From Microbacterium sp. zg-B185 (GTDB lineage Bacteria; Actinomycetota; Actinomycetes; Actinomycetales; Microbacteriaceae), in the NCBI RefSeq assembly GCF_030246885.1, contig NZ_CP126739.1, forward strand, positions 1,550,001 to 1,614,000: 64,000 bases of DNA, written 5' to 3'. Below the pieces are notes generated by a model, which was not told the origin of the DNA, searched no databases, and worked only from the letters and a program-made list of their open reading frames with translations. Position 1 is the first letter of the stretch, and the number at the start of each line of letters is the position of its first letter. A program made the translations under genes and the position numbers. This document shows positions 1 to 10,664 of this stretch, one piece after another.

Positions 1-2659
1 CAACCTCGCCCTGGCCGTAGGCCCCGGCATCCGCTATGTCGTCGTCCCCGGCGGTCCGCTGGGCGCCGCTGACGTGCATCACGACCCGTCACCCGGCGCA
101 GCCGGGGCGGCGCACGATCCGGCCGAAGCCCAGTCGCACCGCTACCTCCTCGCGGAGGACCTGCTGGCGAACTATGCGAAGGACCTCGGCTACGAAAACG
201 CGGCGGATGCCGTGGCGGCCGTCGAGGCGGTCCACCTCGGCGCCGATCTGGCGGACGTGCACTACGACCGTCTGTTCGACTACTACGCCGACGCCGAGGT
301 GTACGGCACCCAGAACGCCTGGCGGATCCTGGCCGACGACTACGTCACCACCGGCGACGGCACCGGCATCGTGCACCAGGCTCCCGCGTACGGCGAGGAC
401 GACCAGAGGGTCGCCGATGCCGCCGGCATCCCGACGATCCTCAGCCTCGACGACGGCGGCAAGTTCCTGCCCGCGGTGACCGATGTCGTCGGCCAGCTCT
501 GGATGGACGCGAACACGCCGCTGGTGCGCATCCTGCGCCAGAACGGCCGACTGCTCCGCCTGGCCAGCTACGAGCACTCGTACCCGCACTGCTGGCGCTG
601 CCGCAATCCGCTCATCTACAAGGCCGTCTCGAGCTGGTTCGTGCGGGTCACCGACACCCGCGACCGCCTGGTCGAGCTCAACGAGCAGATCACCTGGGTT
701 CCGGAGAACGTCAAACACGGACAGTTCGGCAAGTGGCTCCAGGGCGCGCGGGACTGGTCGATCAGCCGGAACCGGTACTGGGGTTCGCCGATCCCGATCT
801 GGAAGAGCGACAACCCCGACTTCCCGCGCGTGGACGTGTACGGCTCGCTGGCCGATCTGGAGCGCGACTTCGGGCGGCTGCCGCGCGACCCCACCGGTCA
901 GGTCGATCTGCACCGCCCGTACATCGACGAGCTGACCCGGCCGAACCCGGACGACCCGAGCGGCGCGAGCACGATGCGCCGCATCGAGGACGTGCTGGAT
1001 GTGTGGTTCGACTCCGGCTCGATGCCCTTCGCACAGGTGCACTACCCGTTCGAGAACCACGAGTGGTTCGACCAGCACTCGCCGGCTGATTTCATCGTCG
1101 AGTACATCGGCCAGACCCGCGGCTGGTTCTACGTGATGCACGTCCTGTCCGGTGCGCTTTTCGACCGCCCCGCGTTCACCGGAGTCAGCTGCCACGGCAT
1201 CGTGCTGGGCAGCGACGGCCAGAAGATGTCCAAGTCGCTGCGCAACTACCCGGACGTGTCCGAAGTGTTCGACCGCGACGGCTCGGATGCGATGCGGTGG
1301 TTCCTGATGGCCAGCTCGGTCCTGCGAGGGGGCAACCTCGTGGTCACCGAGGAGGGCATCCGCCAGGGCGTGCGGGAATTCCTCCTCCCGGTGTGGAACG
1401 CGTGGTACTTCTTCTCCACGTACGCCAACGCCGCCGGCGGCCCCGGCGGCGGCGGGTACGAGGCGACCTGGCGCACCGACTCCACGGATGTCCTGGACCG
1501 CTACATCCTCGCGCTGACCGGCGACCTGGTCCGCGACGTCGCCGCCGACCTGGACGGGCTGGACTCCACGACGGCCGCGGCGAAGCTGCGCGACTTCGCC
1601 GAAGCGCTCACCAACTGGTACATCCGCCGCTCGCGGGACCGGTTCTGGGTGGGCGTGAGCGACGATCCGCGAAGTCGCGAGGCCTTCGACACGCTGTACA
1701 CCGTGATGGAGACGCTCACCCGGGTCGCGGCTCCGCTGATCCCGCTGGTGTCCGAGCGCGTGTGGCAGGGGCTCACCGGCGGACGCAGCGTCCACCTGCA
1801 GGACTGGCCGGATGCCGACGCGTTCCCGGCCGCGGATGACATCCGCACCGCGATGGATGCCGTCCGTGAGGTCTCCTCGGTCGCCAACGCACTGCGCAAG
1901 CGTGAGGGGCGGCGTGTGCGGCTCCCGCTGGCGCGGCTGACCGTCGTCGCGACCGCCGCCGAATCGCTCCGGCAGTTCGAGGACATCCTGCGCGAGGAGC
2001 TCAACGTCAAATCGGTCGAGCTGGTGGAACTGCAGCAGGACACCGCGTCGCGTTACGGCATCTCGCACCGCCTCTCGGTCAACGCTCGCGCCGCGGGTCC
2101 CCGGCTGGGCAAGCAGGTGCAGCAGGCGATCCACGCGGCCAAGGCGGGGGACTGGTCCGAGACGGACGGGTCCGTCACCGCGGGTTCGATCGTGCTGCAG
2201 CCCGGTGAGTACGAACTCGTCCTCGAAACGACCGGACGGCCGGAGGGAGAGGCCCTGGCAGTGCTCCCGCACGGCGGTTTCGTGCTCCTCGATACGAACA
2301 CCACCCCCGAACTGGAAGCCGAGGGCCTGGCCCGCGACGTCGTGCGGGCGGTGCAGGACACGCGCAAGGCGGCCGGTTTCGATGTCAGCGATCGCATCCG
2401 GCTGGTGCTGACCTTCCACTCGGTCACCGACGGCGAGGCGGTGGCATCGGCGTTCGACATCGCCGACGTCGCCGGCGAAACCCTCGCGGTCCAGTACGCC
2501 GTCACCGACGCGGACGCGACCCTGCTGCTCGGCGACGGAGCGCTCTCGGCGGCCGGCGCCGACCACGCCACGGAGTTCGCGAAGGGCACCTTCGCCAACG
2601 CCGGAGACTTCACCGTTTCGGTGAGCAGAGCACTGACGAAGGTCGAGGACCCCCGATGA
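1..2659 (+). CDS. ileS: Isoleucine--tRNA ligase, 5' end outside window
   Basis: Cytoplasmic class I aminoacyl-tRNA synthetase that charges tRNA-Ile. The frame is open from base 2 with no start, so the N-terminus with the HIGH motif lies to the left; about 885 residues are visible. The first visible residues ([18 protein letters not shown]) look like the CP1 editing domain. The signature GQKMSKS is at 1219-1236, followed by the anticodon-binding helices ([21 protein letters not shown]) and a long C-terminal region. Domain layout and length suit the large actinobacterial, eukaryote-like IleRS. The stop overlaps the folC start (ATGA at 2656-2659), indicating translational coupling. Identity is secure. 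Confidence 0.96.
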   Translation, partial: NLALAVGPGIRYVVVPGGPLGAADVHHDPSPGAAGAAHDPAEAQSHRYLLAEDLLANYAKDLGYENAADAVAAVEAVHLGADLADVHYDRLFDYYADAEVYGTQNAWRILADDYVTTGDGTGIVHQAPAYGEDDQRVADAAGIPTILSLDDGGKFLPAVTDVVGQLWMDANTPLVRILRQNGRLLRLASYEHSYPHCWRCRNPLIYKAVSSWFVRVTDTRDRLVELNEQITWVPENVKHGQFGKWLQGARDWSISRNRYWGSPIPIWKSDNPDFPRVDVYGSLADLERDFGRLPRDPTGQVDLHRPYIDELTRPNPDDPSGASTMRRIEDVLDVWFDSGSMPFAQVHYPFENHEWFDQHSPADFIVEYIGQTRGWFYVMHVLSGALFDRPAFTGVSCHGIVLGSDGQKMSKSLRNYPDVSEVFDRDGSDAMRWFLMASSVLRGGNLVVTEEGIRQGVREFLLPVWNAWYFFSTYANAAGGPGGGGYEATWRTDSTDVLDRYILALTGDLVRDVAADLDGLDSTTAAAKLRDFAEALTNWYIRRSRDRFWVGVSDDPRSREAFDTLYTVMETLTRVAAPLIPLVSERVWQGLTGGRSVHLQDWPDADAFPAADDIRTAMDAVREVSSVANALRKREGRRVRLPLARLTVVATAAESLRQFEDILREELNVKSVELVELQQDTASRYGISHRLSVNARAAGPRLGKQVQQAIHAAKAGDWSETDGSVTAGSIVLQPGEYELVLETTGRPEGEALAVLPHGGFVLLDTNTTPELEAEGLARDVVRAVQDTRKAAGFDVSDRIRLVLTFHSVTDGEAVASAFDIADVAGETLAVQYAVTDADATLLLGDGALSAAGADHATEFAKGTFANAGDFTVSVSRALTKVEDPR

Positions 2660-4008
2660 GCGATCGCAGCCGCGCGGACGCCGTGTACGACGCCCTGCTG
2701 ACCCGCCAGGGCGAGCGCTGGGTGCAGCCACGGGTCGAGCGCACCCGTCGGGTGCTGGAACTGCTGGATGACCCGCAGCGCACGTACCGCGTGGTGCATG
2801 TGACCGGCACCAACGGAAAGACATCCACGAGCCGCATCATCGAGAGCCTGGTGCGCGCGCACGGACTGCGCACGGGGCTGTTCACCAGCCCGCATCTGGA
2901 GCGTTTCACCGAACGGATCATGATCGACGGAGAGCCCGTCTCAGATGCGGCGGTGGCCGACGCATGGGACGAGATCCTCCCGTTCGTCGAGTTCGTCGAC
3001 GCCGAGCTGGCGGCAGCGGACGACGCGCCGCTGACGTTCTTCGAACTGCTCACCGTGCTTGCGTTCGTGGCCTTCGCCGACGCGCCGATCGATGTCCTCG
3101 TGCTGGAGGTCGGGATGGGCGGATCGTGGGACTCGACCAACACGGCCGACGGCGATGTCGCGGTGTTCACGCCGATCGACATCGACCACGCGGACCGGCT
3201 GGGCTCCACCATCCGTGAGATCGCCACAGTGAAATCCGGAATCATCAAGGTCGGCGCAGCTGCGGTCTCCGCACGACAGGATGCCGCGGCCGAAGCTGTG
3301 CTGCGCGCGGCGGCCGCCGCGCAGGACGCCACGATCGCGTTCGAAGGAGAGCAGTTCGCGCTCACCGACGCCCGACTGGCGGTGGGTGGCCAGCTCATCT
3401 CGGTCCGCGGGCTCGCCGGCGTCTACTCGGAGGAATACCTCCCGCTGTTCGGAGGACACCAGGCGCAGAACGCTGCGCTCGCGATCGCGGCCGTGGAGTC
3501 GCTGATCGGAGGCGGAACCCAGCCGATAGCCGGCGACATCCTCGCCGAGGGTTTCGCGCAGGCCACCTCACCGGGCCGGCTGCAGCTGGTCGGGGTGAAC
3601 CCGACCGTGATCGTCGACGCCGCACACAACCCGCACGGCGCGCGCGCTCTGGTAACGGCGCTGGGCGACTCGTTCGACTTCGACGAGTGGGGCGTGGTCC
3701 TGGGGGTTCTGGCCGACAAGGATGCCGCGGGCATCATGGCGGAGATCGCCCGCATCGCAACCCACGTGTTCGCGACGGCGCCCGACTCCGAGCGTGCCGA
3801 CGACGCGGACCGCATCGCCGATCGGGCCGAGGCGGCCGGACTGCCCGTCACCGTCCACGCGAACGTGACCGACGCGGCCGAGGCGGCGCGCTCGTGGGCG
3901 GCGGCATCCGACCGCCGGGCGGTCGTGATCGCCGGCTCCGTGGTCCTGGCCGGTGAGGCCGTCGGCCTCGCGGCCGAAGAGGACTGGAAGGCCGGGTGGG
4001 TCGAATGA
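2656..4008 (+). CDS. folC: Bifunctional dihydrofolate / folylpolyglutamate synthase
   Basis: Mur-ligase-family enzyme of 450 residues that joins glutamate to dihydropteroate and extends the polyglutamate tail of folates, using ATP. The P-loop TGTNGKTST is at about residues 50-58, the omega-loop region [12 protein letters not shown] at about 150-161, and the C-terminal Mur ligase domain has [10 protein letters not shown] near residue 317. Length is normal for the family. It overlaps ileS by 4 nt upstream and the DUF4233 gene by 4 nt downstream, so ileS-folC-DUF4233 is probably one operon, an arrangement common in actinobacteria. Confidence 0.95.
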   Translation: MSDRSRADAVYDALLTRQGERWVQPRVERTRRVLELLDDPQRTYRVVHVTGTNGKTSTSRIIESLVRAHGLRTGLFTSPHLERFTERIMIDGEPVSDAAVADAWDEILPFVEFVDAELAAADDAPLTFFELLTVLAFVAFADAPIDVLVLEVGMGGSWDSTNTADGDVAVFTPIDIDHADRLGSTIREIATVKSGIIKVGAAAVSARQDAAAEAVLRAAAAAQDATIAFEGEQFALTDARLAVGGQLISVRGLAGVYSEEYLPLFGGHQAQNAALAIAAVESLIGGGTQPIAGDILAEGFAQATSPGRLQLVGVNPTVIVDAAHNPHGARALVTALGDSFDFDEWGVVLGVLADKDAAGIMAEIARIATHVFATAPDSERADDADRIADRAEAAGLPVTVHANVTDAAEAARSWAAASDRRAVVIAGSVVLAGEAVGLAAEEDWKAGWVE

Positions 4009-4418
4009 GCGGGGGAGAGGAGCGCGCGCCGCGTCAGCGCCGCGCGCGCGGCGCAGAAGAGTCGCTCGGATCGATCGTGCTGGCGTTCGAATCGATCGTC
4101 GTATTCCTGGGCGGGCTCGCGATCTACGGGCTGAACGCGCTGCCACCGCAGATCCCCGGCTGGTGGGGCATCGTGGCCGGGGCGGTCCTGGCGGTCGTGA
4201 TGGTGCTCACCGGTCGCGCGCTGCGGCACCGATGGGGCATCGCCCTGGGCTGGGCCCTGCAGCTGGTGGTCGCCCTGGGCGCCATCCTGGTGCCGGCGCT
4301 TGCGCTGGTCGCGCTCATTTTCGGTGCGATGTGGGGATATGCGACGATCAAGGGGGCTTCCCTGGACGCGCGCAACGCGCGGCTCGCCGCCGAAGCCGAC
4401 ACCCTGAACGGAGAATGA
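4005..4418 (+). CDS. DUF4233 membrane protein
   Basis: Small integral membrane protein of 137 residues. After a basic N-terminal tail (about 15 residues rich in Arg) there are roughly four hydrophobic segments: IVLAFESIVVFLGGLAIYGL, a GIVAGAVLAVVMVLTG segment, ALGWALQLVVALG and PALALVALIFGAMW. The start is the ATG overlapping the folC stop (ATGA). Proteins of this family sit between folC and ndk in many actinobacteria; their function is not known. I infer membership from the position and the helix pattern rather than from a diagnostic motif. Confidence 0.8.
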   Translation: MSGGEERAPRQRRARGAEESLGSIVLAFESIVVFLGGLAIYGLNALPPQIPGWWGIVAGAVLAVVMVLTGRALRHRWGIALGWALQLVVALGAILVPALALVALIFGAMWGYATIKGASLDARNARLAAEADTLNGE

Positions 4419-4420
4419 CC

Positions 4421-4837
4421 ATGGCCACCGAAGAGACTCTCGTCCTCGTCAAGCCCGACGGCGTCGCGCGCGGCCTGACCGGCGCGATCCTTGCTCGAAT
4501 CGAGGCGAAGGGGTACTCGCTCGTCGACATCCGACTGGTCGAGCCCGATCGCGACATGTTCGAGAAGCACTACGCCGAACACGCCGGCAAGCCGTTTTAC
4601 GAGCCGCTGGTGGAGTTCATGATGTCGGGACCGTCGGTGGCCATCCGGCTGGCCGGCAATCGGGTGATCGAAGGATTCCGGTCCCTGGCCGGTACGACCG
4701 ATCCCACGACGGCGGCTCCCGGGACCATTCGTGGTGACTTCGGACGCGACTGGGGACTGAAGGTGCAGCAGAACCTCGTGCACGGCTCGGACAGCCCGGA
4801 ATCGGCAGCTCGAGAGCTCGACATCTGGTTCCCCTGA
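4421..4837 (+). CDS. ndk: Nucleoside-diphosphate kinase
   Basis: Transfers the gamma phosphate of ATP to nucleoside diphosphates through a phospho-histidine. The 138-residue protein is full length. It carries the N-terminal ETLVLVKPDGVARG motif and the active-site block NLVHGSDSPESA with the catalytic His near residue 115. Two in-frame ATGs exist (4415 and 4421); 4421 is preferred because GGAG at 4410-4413 then lies 7 nt upstream, whereas it would be only 1 nt from 4415. The stop at 4835-4837 directly abuts the stop of the convergent VKOR gene, leaving no intergenic base. Confidence 0.96.
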   Translation: MATEETLVLVKPDGVARGLTGAILARIEAKGYSLVDIRLVEPDRDMFEKHYAEHAGKPFYEPLVEFMMSGPSVAIRLAGNRVIEGFRSLAGTTDPTTAAPGTIRGDFGRDWGLKVQQNLVHGSDSPESAARELDIWFP

Positions 4838-5440
4838 TCAGAAGACGGCGCCGAGCACGTCCAGACGGATCTGGGCGATCACCGCGATGATCGCGTAGCT
4901 GATGACCGCGAGCAGCGGAAGCCACGCCATCAGCGTGTCGGCGGCGCTGCGGACCGGTCGGGGCGCAGCGACGAGTCCGGTGCGCAGCAGATGCAGGGTG
5001 ACCGCGTAGAAGGTCGGGATCGTCACCACCCACGTCACCATGCACCATGGGCAGAGGGTGCCCAGCACGAACACGCTCTGACCGATCAGCCAGATCACGA
5101 AGACGAAGGCGAACGCCAGGCCGAGTTCGAACAGCAGCCAGAACCAGCGCGCGAACCGTGCCCCGGCCAGGATCGCCGCGCCCACGACGATCGGCGCCAC
5201 CCACCCGGTCAGACCCAGGATCGGGTTGGGAAAGCCGAACACACTGCCCTGCCAGGACTCGAGGTTCTTGCCGCACTGCACGAGGGGGCTGATGTCGCAG
5301 CCGAGGATCGCATCCGGGTCCATCAGCAGGTGCAGTCGCTCCACGGTGAGCGAGAAGGCCGCCCACCAGCCGATGACGCCGGCGATCAGAAGCCACACCG
5401 CCAGGGCGGTCGGCCGGGTGCGGGAACCGGGCTGCGTCAT
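4838..5440 (-). CDS. Vitamin K epoxide reductase (VKOR) family membrane protein
   Basis: Predicted membrane thiol oxidoreductase of 200 residues that reoxidises DsbA-like partners using quinone, as bacterial VKOR homologues do. It has about five hydrophobic segments. The redox cysteines are visible: the quinone-side CPWC near residue 140 and a loop pair in CDISPLVQC near residues 46-54. The start is taken at the ATG whose complement is at 5438-5440, giving MTQPGS and then the first helix; an upstream ATG at 5518 would add 26 poorly conserved residues. It has no thioredoxin fusion. It converges on ndk with touching stop codons. Confidence 0.88.
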   Translation of the reverse strand: MTQPGSRTRPTALAVWLLIAGVIGWWAAFSLTVERLHLLMDPDAILGCDISPLVQCGKNLESWQGSVFGFPNPILGLTGWVAPIVVGAAILAGARFARWFWLLFELGLAFAFVFVIWLIGQSVFVLGTLCPWCMVTWVVTIPTFYAVTLHLLRTGLVAAPRPVRSAADTLMAWLPLLAVISYAIIAVIAQIRLDVLGAVF

Positions 5441-5537
5441 GTCTCGGATTATGGCATTGAGGCCTGTGCAGACGCCGCGCGCGTCCGGCCTCGAAACACC
5501 GATGGGGCGCGTCGGCACATTCAGTCCCTGAAAGTGC

Positions 5538-5543
5538 GATAAT
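5538..5543 (+). promoter_or_regulatory. Possible -10 box for the RNase E/G gene
   Basis: The stretch 5441-5726 has no gene I can support. Within it GATAAT at 5538-5543 is the best -10 candidate; no convincing -35 is present. Transcription from here would give a 5' UTR of about 175 nt. A long leader is typical of RNase E genes, which regulate their own mRNA, but no specific structure is assigned. Confidence 0.35.
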
Positions 5544-5726
5544 GGTTGCGATGCGTCGCGGCCGCGCCGCCATACGCGTCACCAGAAGACTTCGGGCGAT
5601 GAGCGCCCTTCGCAGCACGAGCCACGGGCCGGCTGCAGACCGATGAGTTAGCGGCACCGCAGGTGCGGCACCGCACGAGATTTCGCCGGACGACGCGCGG
5701 TGTCGTCCGCAGGGAGTACGCCAGTG

Positions 5727-7994
5727 ATGGCCGATGAAACCGATGCACACCTCGAATCCGCCGACGTCTCAGACGCACCGGTAGCGCCCAGCGCTCCCGA
5801 CGCACCGGACACGCCCGCGCCGGAAGTCGAGTCCGATGTGACCCAGACCGCCGAGGCGACGGGTCCGACCTCCGCCGATCCGGCAGAACCCGGCACGGAG
5901 GTCGCAACACCTCCCGCCGAGCAGCCTGAACCGGCTGCACCGCCGGCCGAGGACTCCGGCCCGAAGTCCGCGGTGGATCTCGGTCTTCTTCCGGAGGTCT
6001 TCGTCTCGGCGGTGTCCACTCAGCTGGTGTTCTACGCGCCCGAGCCGCCGGCGCTGCCGGCGCTGCCGGCGTTGCCCGATGAGGAGCCCGCTGCCGAGCA
6101 GTCCTCATCAACCAGTGCCCGCCGCCGCAACCGCCGCCGGACGGGCGAGGGCCGGGACGAGGCATCCGCTCCGCCGGAGCCGCAGCAGCCCCGTCAGCGG
6201 GCGGTCGAGCTGATCACCGAGCCGCAGCGCATCAAGGGCTCCACCCGCCTCGAGGCCAAGAAGCAGCGCCGCCGGGACGGCCGGGAAGCGGGTCGTCGTC
6301 GCGCCGTGGTGACCGAGGCGGAGTTCCTCGCGCGCCGCGAATCCGTCGACCGCGAGATGATCGTGCGTTCCAAGAACGGGCGCATCCAGATCGCCGTGCT
6401 CGAGGACAACGTGCTCGTTGAGCACTACGTCGCCCGCAATCAGGACGCGTCGCTGATCGGCAACGTGTACCTGGGCCGGGTCCAGAACGTCCTGCCCAGC
6501 ATGGAGGCGGCGTTCGTCGACATCGGCCGTGGACGCAACGCGGTGCTTTACTCCGGCGAGGTCGACTGGGACGGCGTGGAGACGGGTAACCAGCCCCGCC
6601 GCATCGAGCTCGCGCTCAAGAGCGGCGACCGTGTCCTGGTGCAGGTCACCAAGGACCCGATCGGCCACAAGGGCGCCCGGCTCACGAGTCAGATCTCCCT
6701 TCCCGGTCGTTACCTCGTGTACGTGCCGGGCGGCACGATGAACGGAATCTCGCGCAAGCTGCCGGACACCGAACGCGCTCGCCTGAAGAAGATCCTCAAA
6801 GAGGTGCTGCCCGAATCCTCGGGCGTCATCGTCCGCACCGCGGCCGAGGGGGCCACGGAGGATCAGCTCACCCGCGACGTGCAGCGTCTCACCACGCAGT
6901 GGGAGCACATCAGCCGCCAGGTCGAATCCATCCAGGCGCCGGCACTGCTGCACTCCGAACCCGACCTTCTGGTCAAGATCGTCCGCGACGTCTTCAACGA
7001 GGACTTCACCAAGATGCTCATCCAGGGCGAGGACGCGTACCAGACGATCACGGCGTATCTCGAGAGCGTGGCACCGGACCTGCTCGATCGCGTCGAGGTG
7101 TATGACAGCGACGTCGATCCGTTCGACCGGTTCCGTGTGACGGAGCAGATCGAGAAGGCGCTGGACCGCAAGGTCTGGCTGCCCTCGGGCGGGTCGCTGG
7201 TGATCGACCGCACCGAGGCGATGACCGTGGTCGATGTCAACACCGGCAAGTTCGTCGGCACCGGCGGAAACCTCGAGGAGACGGTCACCAAGAACAACCT
7301 CGAGGCCGCTGAGGAGATCGTCCGCCAGCTGCGGCTGCGCGACATCGGCGGCATCATCGTGGTGGACTTCATCGACATGGTGCTCGAATCCAATCGCGAC
7401 CTCGTGCTGCGACGCCTGGTGGAGTGCCTGAGTCGTGACCGCACCAAGCACCAGGTCGCCGAGGTGACCTCGCTCGGCCTCGTCCAGATGACCCGCAAGA
7501 AGCTGGGTCTCGGCCTGCTCGAGACCTTCAGCGAGCCGTGCGAGGTGTGTGCCGGTCGCGGAGTGATCGTCCACCACGACCCCGTCGTGAAGCACCGCGC
7601 ACCGGCCGGCAATGGGTCCCCTCCGGGTCGCCGTCCGCGTGCCGCCGCGCCCACCGCCAACGGTGCGACCGGTGGCACCCACGTCATCACCGAAGGCGTC
7701 AAGTCGGCACTGGCCCAGATCGCGGCATCCACGATCCACTCGCACCAGGACGAGGAGATCGTCCCGGTCGAGGCGCCGGTCGCAGAGGCGCCGGTCGAGC
7801 GGCCCAAGAAGCAGCGTAAGAAGCGACAGGATGCCGGGTCGAAGGCGCCGCGGACCGAGAAGGATCTGCTGCTGGACTCCGTGCTCAGCGCTCTTCCCGA
7901 GCCCAAGGCGCCCGGTCAGGGGCGGTCGCGCCGCCGTGTGACGACGGCTGCGCTGACGGGAACTCCTGTCTCGCATACGCCGACCGAGGATTAG
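5727..7994 (+). CDS. rne: Ribonuclease E/G family endoribonuclease
   Basis: Endoribonuclease for rRNA maturation and mRNA decay, about 755 residues. An acidic, Pro/Ala-rich disordered N-terminus (about 130 residues) and a basic Arg/Lys-rich linker precede the catalytic core. The S1 domain is recognisable in IQIAVLEDNVLVEHYVARNQ. The DNase I-like domain has catalytic acids in VVDVNTGKFVG (about residue 500) and VVDFIDM (about 545), and the zinc-link CEVC is near residue 604. A basic tail ends the protein. AGGGAG at 5711-5716 precedes both GTG 5724 and ATG 5727; ATG is chosen but GTG is equally possible. N-terminal extensions of this kind are usual in actinobacterial homologues. Confidence 0.92.
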   Translation: MADETDAHLESADVSDAPVAPSAPDAPDTPAPEVESDVTQTAEATGPTSADPAEPGTEVATPPAEQPEPAAPPAEDSGPKSAVDLGLLPEVFVSAVSTQLVFYAPEPPALPALPALPDEEPAAEQSSSTSARRRNRRRTGEGRDEASAPPEPQQPRQRAVELITEPQRIKGSTRLEAKKQRRRDGREAGRRRAVVTEAEFLARRESVDREMIVRSKNGRIQIAVLEDNVLVEHYVARNQDASLIGNVYLGRVQNVLPSMEAAFVDIGRGRNAVLYSGEVDWDGVETGNQPRRIELALKSGDRVLVQVTKDPIGHKGARLTSQISLPGRYLVYVPGGTMNGISRKLPDTERARLKKILKEVLPESSGVIVRTAAEGATEDQLTRDVQRLTTQWEHISRQVESIQAPALLHSEPDLLVKIVRDVFNEDFTKMLIQGEDAYQTITAYLESVAPDLLDRVEVYDSDVDPFDRFRVTEQIEKALDRKVWLPSGGSLVIDRTEAMTVVDVNTGKFVGTGGNLEETVTKNNLEAAEEIVRQLRLRDIGGIIVVDFIDMVLESNRDLVLRRLVECLSRDRTKHQVAEVTSLGLVQMTRKKLGLGLLETFSEPCEVCAGRGVIVHHDPVVKHRAPAGNGSPPGRRPRAAAPTANGATGGTHVITEGVKSALAQIAASTIHSHQDEEIVPVEAPVAEAPVERPKKQRKKRQDAGSKAPRTEKDLLLDSVLSALPEPKAPGQGRSRRRVTTAALTGTPVSHTPTED

Positions 7995-7996
7995 CC

Positions 7997-8269
7997 TCAG
8001 CGTTCGCGGCGTTCCCTCGCCGTGACGCGAAGACCGGATGCGATGAGCGCTTTGACCAGGACGCGCCCGTCGACATGGCGTGCGCCCGCAGCGACCAGGC
8101 GGGCGTGCGCCTCATCCGGCACGTCGTAATGATCGCGATCGAAGCCGCGCCCGGGGATGCCGTTCGCCGCCGCGAACTCGTGCAGTTCGTCGAGGCTGGA
8201 ATCGCTCACCAGGTGCGCCCAGAATCGACCGTGCGCCGGCCAGCGCGCGTCGTCGATGAGGATCGCCAT
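7997..8269 (-). CDS. DUF4031 domain protein
   Basis: Small soluble protein of 90 residues. It shows the family pattern: an N-terminal [15 protein letters not shown] strand, WAHLVSD, and [24 protein letters not shown] with conserved His/Asp residues. The function of the family is not established. The start is ATG at 8269, although a GTG lies one codon upstream. The gene converges on the RNase E/G gene with 2 nt between the stops, and lies head-to-head with the rplU promoter. Confidence 0.82.
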   Translation of the reverse strand: MAILIDDARWPAHGRFWAHLVSDSSLDELHEFAAANGIPGRGFDRDHYDVPDEAHARLVAAGARHVDGRVLVKALIASGLRVTARERRER

Positions 8270-8324
8270 CACCCGATCCTATGCACCGACCAGGTCATGG
8301 GGACGAGCCCCAGGGGAGGCGCTT

Positions 8325-8353
8325 TTGCTTGTGGCGTGCGCATCCGGTAAAGT
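8325..8353 (+). promoter_or_regulatory. Promoter of rplU-rpmA
   Basis: TTGCTT at 8325-8330 and TAAAGT at 8348-8353 are separated by 17 bp, the best sigma-70-like promoter in this part of the window. The start would be near 8360, leaving a leader of about 85 nt before rplU. That leader may hold a ribosomal-protein control element, but none is recognised. Confidence 0.65.
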
Positions 8354-8445
8354 ATCCCCTTGGTGCGTTGACGACATTTCTGCTCCGCATCGAGTCTTTG
8401 CTCAGGCATCCGGAGCCGCGCGCTCCCCGAAGAAACAGGTATGAA

Positions 8446-8754
8446 GTGGTCTACGCAGTTGTGCGCGCCGGTGGCCGGCAGGAGAAGGTCGAGGTCGGCA
8501 CGATCGTCGTCCTCGATCGTCAGTCCGCGAAGGTCGGCGACGAGATCAAGTTGCCCGCCGTGCTGTTCGTCGACGGGGACACCGTCACGACCGACGCTGA
8601 CAAGCTTGCCAAGGTGACCGTCACGGCCGAGGTCGTCGGCGAGGAGCGCGGCCCCAAGATCGTGATCCAGAAGTTCAAGAACAAGACCGGGTACAAGAAG
8701 CGCCAGGGGCACCGACAGGACCTCACGCGCGTCAAGGTCACCGGCATCAAGTAA
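8446..8754 (+). CDS. rplU: 50S ribosomal protein L21
   Basis: Structural protein of the large ribosomal subunit, 102 residues, full length. The sequence [18 protein letters not shown] is the conserved L21 N-terminus, and [18 protein letters not shown] is the typical basic C-terminus that binds 23S rRNA. The start is GTG at 8446, because the in-frame upstream sequence does not resemble L21; AGG at 8437-8439 lies 6 nt ahead. It is followed 20 nt later by rpmA, the usual pair. Confidence 0.97.
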   Translation: MVYAVVRAGGRQEKVEVGTIVVLDRQSAKVGDEIKLPAVLFVDGDTVTTDADKLAKVTVTAEVVGEERGPKIVIQKFKNKTGYKKRQGHRQDLTRVKVTGIK

Positions 8755-8774
8755 GCACGGAAGAGACTCAGGAC

Positions 8775-9032
8775 ATGGCACACAAAAAGGGCGCAAGCTC
8801 CACTCGCAACGGTCGTGACTCCAACGCACAGCGCCTCGGCGTGAAGCGCTTCGGCGGCCAGAAGGTTCTCGCCGGCGAGATCATCGTCCGCCAGCGCGGA
8901 ACCCACTTCCACCCCGGCGTCAACGTCGGACGCGGTGGAGACGACACGCTGTTCGCCCTCGAGGCCGGCGCGGTCGAGTTCGGCGCCAAGGGCGGCCGCA
9001 AGGTCGTCAACATCGTGGTCCCGGCGGAGTAG
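8775..9032 (+). CDS. rpmA: 50S ribosomal protein L27
   Basis: Large-subunit protein of 85 residues whose N-terminal tail reaches the peptidyl transferase centre. It begins [22 protein letters not shown], without the cleavable leader seen in Firmicutes. [21 protein letters not shown] is the L27 signature region. It is the last gene of the rplU-rpmA unit, closed by a strong hairpin at 9056-9087. Confidence 0.97.
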   Translation: MAHKKGASSTRNGRDSNAQRLGVKRFGGQKVLAGEIIVRQRGTHFHPGVNVGRGGDDTLFALEAGAVEFGAKGGRKVVNIVVPAE

Positions 9033-9055
9033 TCCGCCGCACACGCAGTTTTCTC

Positions 9056-9087
9056 GTGAGGGGGCGGGCTTCGGCCCGCCCCCTCAC
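9056..9087 (+). terminator. Terminator after rpmA
   Basis: A perfect 14-bp GC-rich inverted repeat (arms 9056-9069 and 9074-9087) closes on a TTCG tetraloop. No long T run follows, which is common for actinobacterial terminators. It separates the ribosomal genes from obgE. Confidence 0.85.
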
Positions 9088-9143
9088 GTGTTCATCAGTA
9101 GGCAACACTCATCAGGCACCAAGAGCCCGAAAAGGGGGAGCGC

Positions 9144-10664
9144 ATGGTCACATTCGTTGACCGAGTGACGCTGCACCTGTCCGCCGGCAAGGGCGGAAAC
9201 GGGTGCGTGTCGGTGAAGCGCGAGAAGTTCAAGCCGATGGCCGGCCCCGATGGCGGCAACGGCGGTCACGGCGGCGACATCGTGCTGGTCGCAGACCCTC
9301 AGGTCACCACCCTGCTGTCGTATCACCACTCGCCGCACCGATCGGCCGGCAACGGCGGATTCGGAATGGGCGATCATCGCTCCGGCGCTGTCGGGGAGAC
9401 TCTGGAGCTGCCCGTGCCCGTGGGCACCGTGGTCAAGGACGTCTCCGGCGAGACCCTGGTCGACATGATCGAACCCGGTATGCGGTTCGTGGTGGCGCCC
9501 GGCGGCATCGGCGGCCTCGGCAACGCGTCCCTGGCCAACCACAAGCGCAAGGCCCCCGGATTCGCCCTGCTCGGTACGCCCGGATGGGAAGGCGACGTCC
9601 TTCTCGAGCTGAAGACGGTCGCCGACGTGGCGCTGGTCGGGTACCCGTCCGCGGGCAAGTCGAGCCTCATCGCCGCGATCTCGGCCGCACGGCCCAAGAT
9701 CGCCGACTACCCCTTCACCACGCTGCACCCCAACCTGGGCGTCGTCCAAGCAGGGGACGTGCGCTACACCGTCGCCGATGTCCCCGGCCTCATCGAGGGT
9801 GCCAGTGAGGGCAAGGGCCTGGGCCTGGAGTTCCTCCGCCACGTGGAGCGCTGCACTGCGCTCGTGCACGTTCTGGATTGCGCCACGCTGGAGCCGGGGC
9901 GCGATCCGCTGACCGACCTCGACGTGATCCTGGCCGAGCTGGCGGCGTACCCCGTACCGGAGGGGCAACTGCCCCTGCTGGAACGACCGCAGATCGTCGC
10001 CCTGAACAAGGTGGACGTTCCCGAAGCCAAAGACCTCGCCGACCTGGTCCGTCCCGAGCTGGAGGCTCGCGGCTACCGCGTCTTCGAGATCTCCACGGTC
10101 AGCCACGAGGGCTTGCGTCAGCTCACCTACGCGCTGGGCGACATCGTCGCCGCGCATCGGGTGGAAGAGGCGGCCAAGCCCGTGGTCGAACGGGTCGTCG
10201 TCCGCCCGCACGGTTCGGAGCGCGAGTTCACCATCCGGGTCGAGGGTGGCACGTACGGGGACATCTACCGCGTCCTGGGCGCCAAGCCGCTGCGCTGGGT
10301 GCAGCAGACGGACTTCCAGAACGAAGAAGCCGTCGGCTACCTGGCAGATCGTCTGGAGAAGCTGGGCGTGGAGGATCAGCTCTTCAAGTCGGGTGCGCAG
10401 CCCGGATCGACGGTCGTCATCGGCGAGGACGACGGTGTCGTCTTCGACTGGCAGCCCTCGCTGGGATCCATGGCGGAGCTGGCCACGGCGCCGCGCGGCA
10501 CGGACCCGCGTCTCGACCTGAATCCGCGGCGCACGACATCCGAGCGGCGCGAGCGCTACTACGAGCGCATGGACGCGAAGTCGGAGGCGCGCGCTGAGCT
10601 GGAGACCGAGCGCATCGCCGCGAAAACCAACCCGGTCGGGCGGGACGACGAGGAGCAGGCGTGA
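9144..10664 (+). CDS. obgE: GTPase Obg (ribosome assembly)
   Basis: Essential GTPase of 506 residues acting in 50S maturation and stress signalling. The glycine-rich Obg fold occupies about residues 1-157 ([27 protein letters not shown]). The G domain follows with GYPSAGKSS (about 165-173), switch [12 protein letters not shown] (about 211), and NKVD (about 288). An OCT domain and a charged tail of about 75 residues form the C-terminus. The start ATG has GGGGGAG just upstream (AAAGGGGGAGCGC). The 3' end overlaps proB by 4 nt, so obgE-proB-proA are translated as a coupled run. Confidence 0.96.
   Translation: MVTFVDRVTLHLSAGKGGNGCVSVKREKFKPMAGPDGGNGGHGGDIVLVADPQVTTLLSYHHSPHRSAGNGGFGMGDHRSGAVGETLELPVPVGTVVKDVSGETLVDMIEPGMRFVVAPGGIGGLGNASLANHKRKAPGFALLGTPGWEGDVLLELKTVADVALVGYPSAGKSSLIAAISAARPKIADYPFTTLHPNLGVVQAGDVRYTVADVPGLIEGASEGKGLGLEFLRHVERCTALVHVLDCATLEPGRDPLTDLDVILAELAAYPVPEGQLPLLERPQIVALNKVDVPEAKDLADLVRPELEARGYRVFEISTVSHEGLRQLTYALGDIVAAHRVEEAAKPVVERVVVRPHGSEREFTIRVEGGTYGDIYRVLGAKPLRWVQQTDFQNEEAVGYLADRLEKLGVEDQLFKSGAQPGSTVVIGEDDGVVFDWQPSLGSMAELATAPRGTDPRLDLNPRRTTSERRERYYERMDAKSEARAELETERIAAKTNPVGRDDEEQA

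Noticed and set aside
89..2824. A 911-codon minus-strand frame across ileS
   Set aside because: Low-complexity Arg/His/Val-rich translation, antisense to a conserved synthetase; a shadow.
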